Shown in pieces: positions 61,733 to 64,000 of a stretch of DNA of 64,000 nt (the stretch's first letter is position 1; every line of letters begins with the position of its first letter). The position numbers and the translations under genes are program-made. The notes beneath the pieces are model-generated. The model made no database searches, was not told where the DNA came from, and saw only the letters and a list, made by a program, of their open reading frames with translations. Source of the stretch: Nevskiales bacterium (GTDB lineage Bacteria > Pseudomonadota > Gammaproteobacteria > Steroidobacterales > GCA-2729495); assembly GCA_011526045.1 (NCBI GenBank), contig WYBE01000064.1, forward strand, positions 1 through 64,000. The letters are read 5' to 3'.

Positions 61733-62566
61733 TCAGGAGAAGCAGTGCTCAGGAGCGGGATAGCTGCGTTCCCGCACCGCGCGGACGTAGGCCTCGCAGG
61801 CGGCTGCCACGGAAGGTGCGCCCTGCATGAAGTTCTTCACGAAACGGGGGAGCCGGCCGCGGGTGATGCCCAGCAGATCGTAGAGGACCAGAATCTGGCC
61901 ATCGACATGCGGTCCGGCGCCGATGCCGATTACCGGCACGGACAGAGCATCGCGCACCGCCCTGCCCACCTCGCTCGGCACGCACTCGAGCAGCACGATG
62001 TCCGCACCGGCGCGCTCGAGCGCCACGGAATCATCGACCATCTGGCGCGCCTGGGACGTTTCGCGTCCCTGCACGCGGAACCCGCCAAGCTTGTGGACCG
62101 ACTGCGGCTTCAGGCCGACATGGGCACATACCGGGATATCGTGTCTTGCCAGGTGCTCGACGATGCCGATCTGGCCGACGCCACCCTCCAGCTTGACCAT
62201 CATCGCGCCGCCTTCCTGCATGAGACGGACCGCGTTCTCCAGCGCCTGGGTCGGGTTGGTGTAGCTCATGAACGGCATGTCCGCCATGAGAAACGCCCGC
62301 CGCAGACCACGGGCCACCACGCGCGTGTGATAGATGATGTCTGCCACGGTGACCGGTACGGTCGTGTCGTGGCCCTGCACGACCATGCCGAGCGAATCAC
62401 CGACCAGCACCAGATCCGCGCCGGCTTCGTCGACGATGCCGGCGAAACTCGCATCGTATGCGGTCACGCAGGCAATTGGCTGGCGTTCCGCCTTCATGGT
62501 CCGCAGTATCGATACATTGACCGGCGGCTGCGGCATTCCGCGCTGTTCGAGCTGCTTGTAGACCAA
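61733..62566 (-). CDS. panB: 3-methyl-2-oxobutanoate hydroxymethyltransferase
   Basis: Makes ketopantoate from alpha-ketoisovalerate and methylene-THF. It is 277 residues from TTG 62566, which has GAGGAG upstream. An ATG ten codons in (62536) aligns better with E. coli PanB and may be the real start. TAYDASFAGIVDEAGADLVLVGDSLGM, DMPFMSYTN, MVKLEGG, CAHVGLKPQSV and VIGIGAGPHVDGQILV are all conserved. Confidence 0.95.
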   Translation of the reverse strand: MVYKQLEQRGMPQPPVNVSILRTMKAERQPIACVTAYDASFAGIVDEAGADLVLVGDSLGMVVQGHDTTVPVTVADIIYHTRVVARGLRRAFLMADMPFMSYTNPTQALENAVRLMQEGGAMMVKLEGGVGQIGIVEHLARHDIPVCAHVGLKPQSVHKLGGFRVQGRETSQARQMVDDSVALERAGADIVLLECVPSEVGRAVRDALSVPVIGIGAGPHVDGQILVLYDLLGITRGRLPRFVKNFMQGAPSVAAACEAYVRAVRERSYPAPEHCFS

Positions 62567-62593
62567 GGTCGCTCCTCGCCCTCCCGGGCCCGT

Positions 62594-63241
62594 TCAGGCC
62601 AGGGCCGCGGCAATCGGATTGAAAAAGTGCCGGCCGCTGCGAATCCGGCAGATCTCATCGCGCAGGATTCCGAAGTGCTCGTCATTATGGACCGGATCGA
62701 TCATGGCCGCATTCACGATCAACAGCGGCGCGCTGTCGAAGTCGTGAAAAAACCGGGAGTAGGCTTCGGTCAGGCGCTCGAGATAGCGGCGGTTGAAACG
62801 CCGTTCGTACTCGACACCGCGTCGCCCGATGCGAAACAGCAGTGTATCCACGGGAGCCTGCAGATAGACCACCAGGTCAGGTGTTGGCGGATCGAGCGCC
62901 AGCGACTCCGCAACCTGCTCGTAAAGCGGCAACTCGTGGCGGTCGAGATTGATTTCCGCGAACAGCCGATCTTTCTCGATCATGAAGTCCGCCACCCGCA
63001 CGGAATTGAAGATGTCGGCCTGGCGCAGCTGCTCGATCTGCCGGGCACGTTGCAACAGGAAGAAAAGCTGGGTCGGTAACGCAGCAGCGCGCGGATCGCG
63101 GTAGAAACGCTCCAGAAACGGGTTGGACTCCGGCTCCTCCAGCAGCAGGTCGGCATCCAGGCTCGCGGCGAGACGCCGGGCAAAACTGGTCTTGCCGACC
63201 CCGATGGGCCCCTCGATCACGATAAAGCGTCGCTCCGTCAT
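62594..63241 (-). CDS. Deoxynucleoside kinase (dCK/dGK family)
   Basis: Phosphorylates deoxynucleosides for salvage. It is 215 residues. The P-loop is IEGPIGVGKTSFARRLA. LLEEPESNPFLERFYRDPRAAALPTQLFFLLQRARQI and the lid-like VDTLLFRIGRRGVEYERRFNRRYLERLTEAYSRFF are typical of the family. The preferred base cannot be read. Its place between folK and panB is common in Xanthomonas-like gammaproteobacteria and suggests co-transcription with folK. Confidence 0.9.
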   Translation of the reverse strand: MTERRFIVIEGPIGVGKTSFARRLAASLDADLLLEEPESNPFLERFYRDPRAAALPTQLFFLLQRARQIEQLRQADIFNSVRVADFMIEKDRLFAEINLDRHELPLYEQVAESLALDPPTPDLVVYLQAPVDTLLFRIGRRGVEYERRFNRRYLERLTEAYSRFFHDFDSAPLLIVNAAMIDPVHNDEHFGILRDEICRIRSGRHFFNPIAAALA

Positions 63242-63299
63242 GCCACATGCTTCTTATTTGATTGTCAGAGGCGCCGGGGCTGGCGACAGCGCGCGCTTC

Positions 63300-63806
63300 T
63301 CAGTCGATGCGTTCCAGCGTACTGCAGTCCAGGCGATCCAGGAGCTCCCCGATTCGGCCATGCCCCGGTATCGTCAGGGCCGGCGCGATTTCCTGCAGCG
63401 GGAACAATACAAAATTTCGCTCGGCAATGCCCGGATGCGGCAGGGTCAGTCCGTCTTCTGCGCACCGCGACTGGCCGAACATGAGCAGATCCAGGTCGAG
63501 CGCGCGCGGGCCCCAGCGCGTGTTCGCATCCCGCACGCGCCCGTGCGCATCCTCGATGCCCTTCAATGCCGCCAGCAGCGCGCGGGCGGTGAGCTGCGTC
63601 ACCAATGCGGCGGCCGCATTGACGAACGGCGGCTGGGGAACCGGACCGAGGGGTGGATTGCGAAAAAAACCCGAATGCGCCACGAGCCGGGTGTGTGGCA
63701 ACCGGCCCAGTTCCGCCAGTGCGCGCCTGAGCTGGTCGGGCGGATCATCCAGGTTGCTGCCGAGACCAACGTAGGCGGGCACCCACAGCGCGGTGTCAGC
63801 TGCCAT
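63300..63806 (-). CDS. folK: 2-amino-4-hydroxy-6-hydroxymethyldihydropteridine pyrophosphokinase
   Basis: HPPK transfers pyrophosphate to the pterin in folate synthesis. It is 168 residues from ATG 63806, which has GGAG 9 bp upstream. YVGLGSNLDDPPDQLRRAL, FFRNPPLGPVPQPPFVNAAA and RWGPRALDLDLLMFG (metal aspartates) are diagnostic. GTG 63839, which overlaps the pcnB stop as GTGA, is the alternative and would add 11 residues. It follows pcnB, as in E. coli. Confidence 0.95.
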   Translation of the reverse strand: MAADTALWVPAYVGLGSNLDDPPDQLRRALAELGRLPHTRLVAHSGFFRNPPLGPVPQPPFVNAAAALVTQLTARALLAALKGIEDAHGRVRDANTRWGPRALDLDLLMFGQSRCAEDGLTLPHPGIAERNFVLFPLQEIAPALTIPGHGRIGELLDRLDCSTLERID

Positions 63807-63835
63807 GCATTCACGCTCCGGCGATTCGCCGGCGT

Positions 63836-64000
63836 TCACGCCGATGGCGATGGGCCGGAGACCGCGCCCGCACGCCCTCGCGACCCACGTCGCCCACCAC
63901 GCCGGCGTTTCCTGCCAGCCCCCTCGCGGTCGAGGCCGATCTCACGACGCTGCTGCTCGGGTGGCAGCGACTGGATGGTCGTCCACCAATGCGCGAGATC
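63836..64000 (-). CDS. pcnB: Poly(A) polymerase I, C-terminal fragment (runs off the window)
   Basis: Only the last 54 codons are present. LAHWWTTIQSLPPEQQRREIG matches the C-terminal WW-containing segment of PcnB. A basic, arginine-rich tail (GRKRRRGGRRGSRGR) follows, as in PcnB proteins where it contacts RNA. The position upstream of folK supports the call. The catalytic part lies outside the window. Confidence 0.75.
   Translation of the reverse strand, partial: DLAHWWTTIQSLPPEQQRREIGLDREGAGRKRRRGGRRGSRGRAGAVSGPSPSA

Noticed and set aside
61478-63079. 533-codon plus-strand frame opposite panC, panB and the deoxynucleoside kinase
   Set aside because: Spans three real genes on the other strand. 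No motif.

Overview
The window is one GC-rich, gene-dense chromosomal stretch that reads as a gammaproteobacterium. The evidence is gene order. The runs dapA-gcvR-bcp, ffh-rpsP-rimM-trmD-rplS, rpsF-rpsR-rplI-dnaB-alr, rlmB-rnr, queG/nnrDE-tsaE-amiB-mutL-miaA-hfq-hflX-hflK-hflC-(DUF2065)-purA and pcnB-folK-panB-panC are all classical for that class. A SUF operon led by its own Rrf2-family regulator, a deoxynucleoside kinase between folK and panB, and a DUF2232-like membrane protein between rpsR and rplI point to the Xanthomonadales/Nevskiales side rather than the Enterobacterales. No species can be assigned from the sequence alone. No phage genes, transposases or CRISPR arrays were seen.

Layout. 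1-534: an array built around a tRNA-Ser(GGA) gene, with broken tRNA halves, 70-72 bp hairpin-rich insertions inside the T-loop, and duplicated terminators. 604-5209: a dapA-linked lipoprotein, dapA, gcvR, bcp, bepA-like and mlaA. 5305-8317: mlaFEDCB on the minus strand (phospholipid transport). 8358-9374: class I fructose-bisphosphate aldolase. 9545-16389: suf regulator, sufBCDSU, sufT and a SixA-like phosphatase. 16424-26392, minus strand: putA, sppA, a sorbosone-dehydrogenase-like protein, and a TRAP transporter (dctM, dctQ, dctP) with a TatT-type lipoprotein. 26432-29967: translation and SRP operon. 30148-32809: CorB/CNNM protein and radA. 32899-37031: CHASE2 Ser/Thr kinase, PP2C phosphatase and FHA protein. 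37048-44766: alr, dnaB, ribosomal proteins, rlmB, rnr. 44851-44935: tRNA-Leu(CAG). 45009-47800: an unrecognised helical protein, a Rieske oxygenase and a DUF6279 lipoprotein. 47816-60828: purA back through hfl, hfq, miaA, mutL, amiB, tsaE, nnrDE, with queG divergent. 60847-64000: panC, panB, deoxynucleoside kinase, folK and the 3' end of pcnB.

Working together. Most of the window is housekeeping: translation, mismatch repair, Fe-S assembly, outer-membrane lipid asymmetry, pantothenate and folate. The accessory parts are the TRAP/TatT/sugar-dehydrogenase cluster (uptake of an organic acid or another small ligand), the kinase-phosphatase-FHA trio (a self-contained phospho-threonine signalling module with a periplasmic sensor), and the Rieske oxygenase with a divergent helical protein.

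The most unusual structure is at the left edge. An intact tRNA-Ser sits between two copies of a structured repeat, and those copies are themselves flanked by the 5' part and the 3' end of a second tRNA-Ser. The two repeat copies differ in sequence, but most differences keep the hairpin stems paired. The array appears to run off the left edge of the window.
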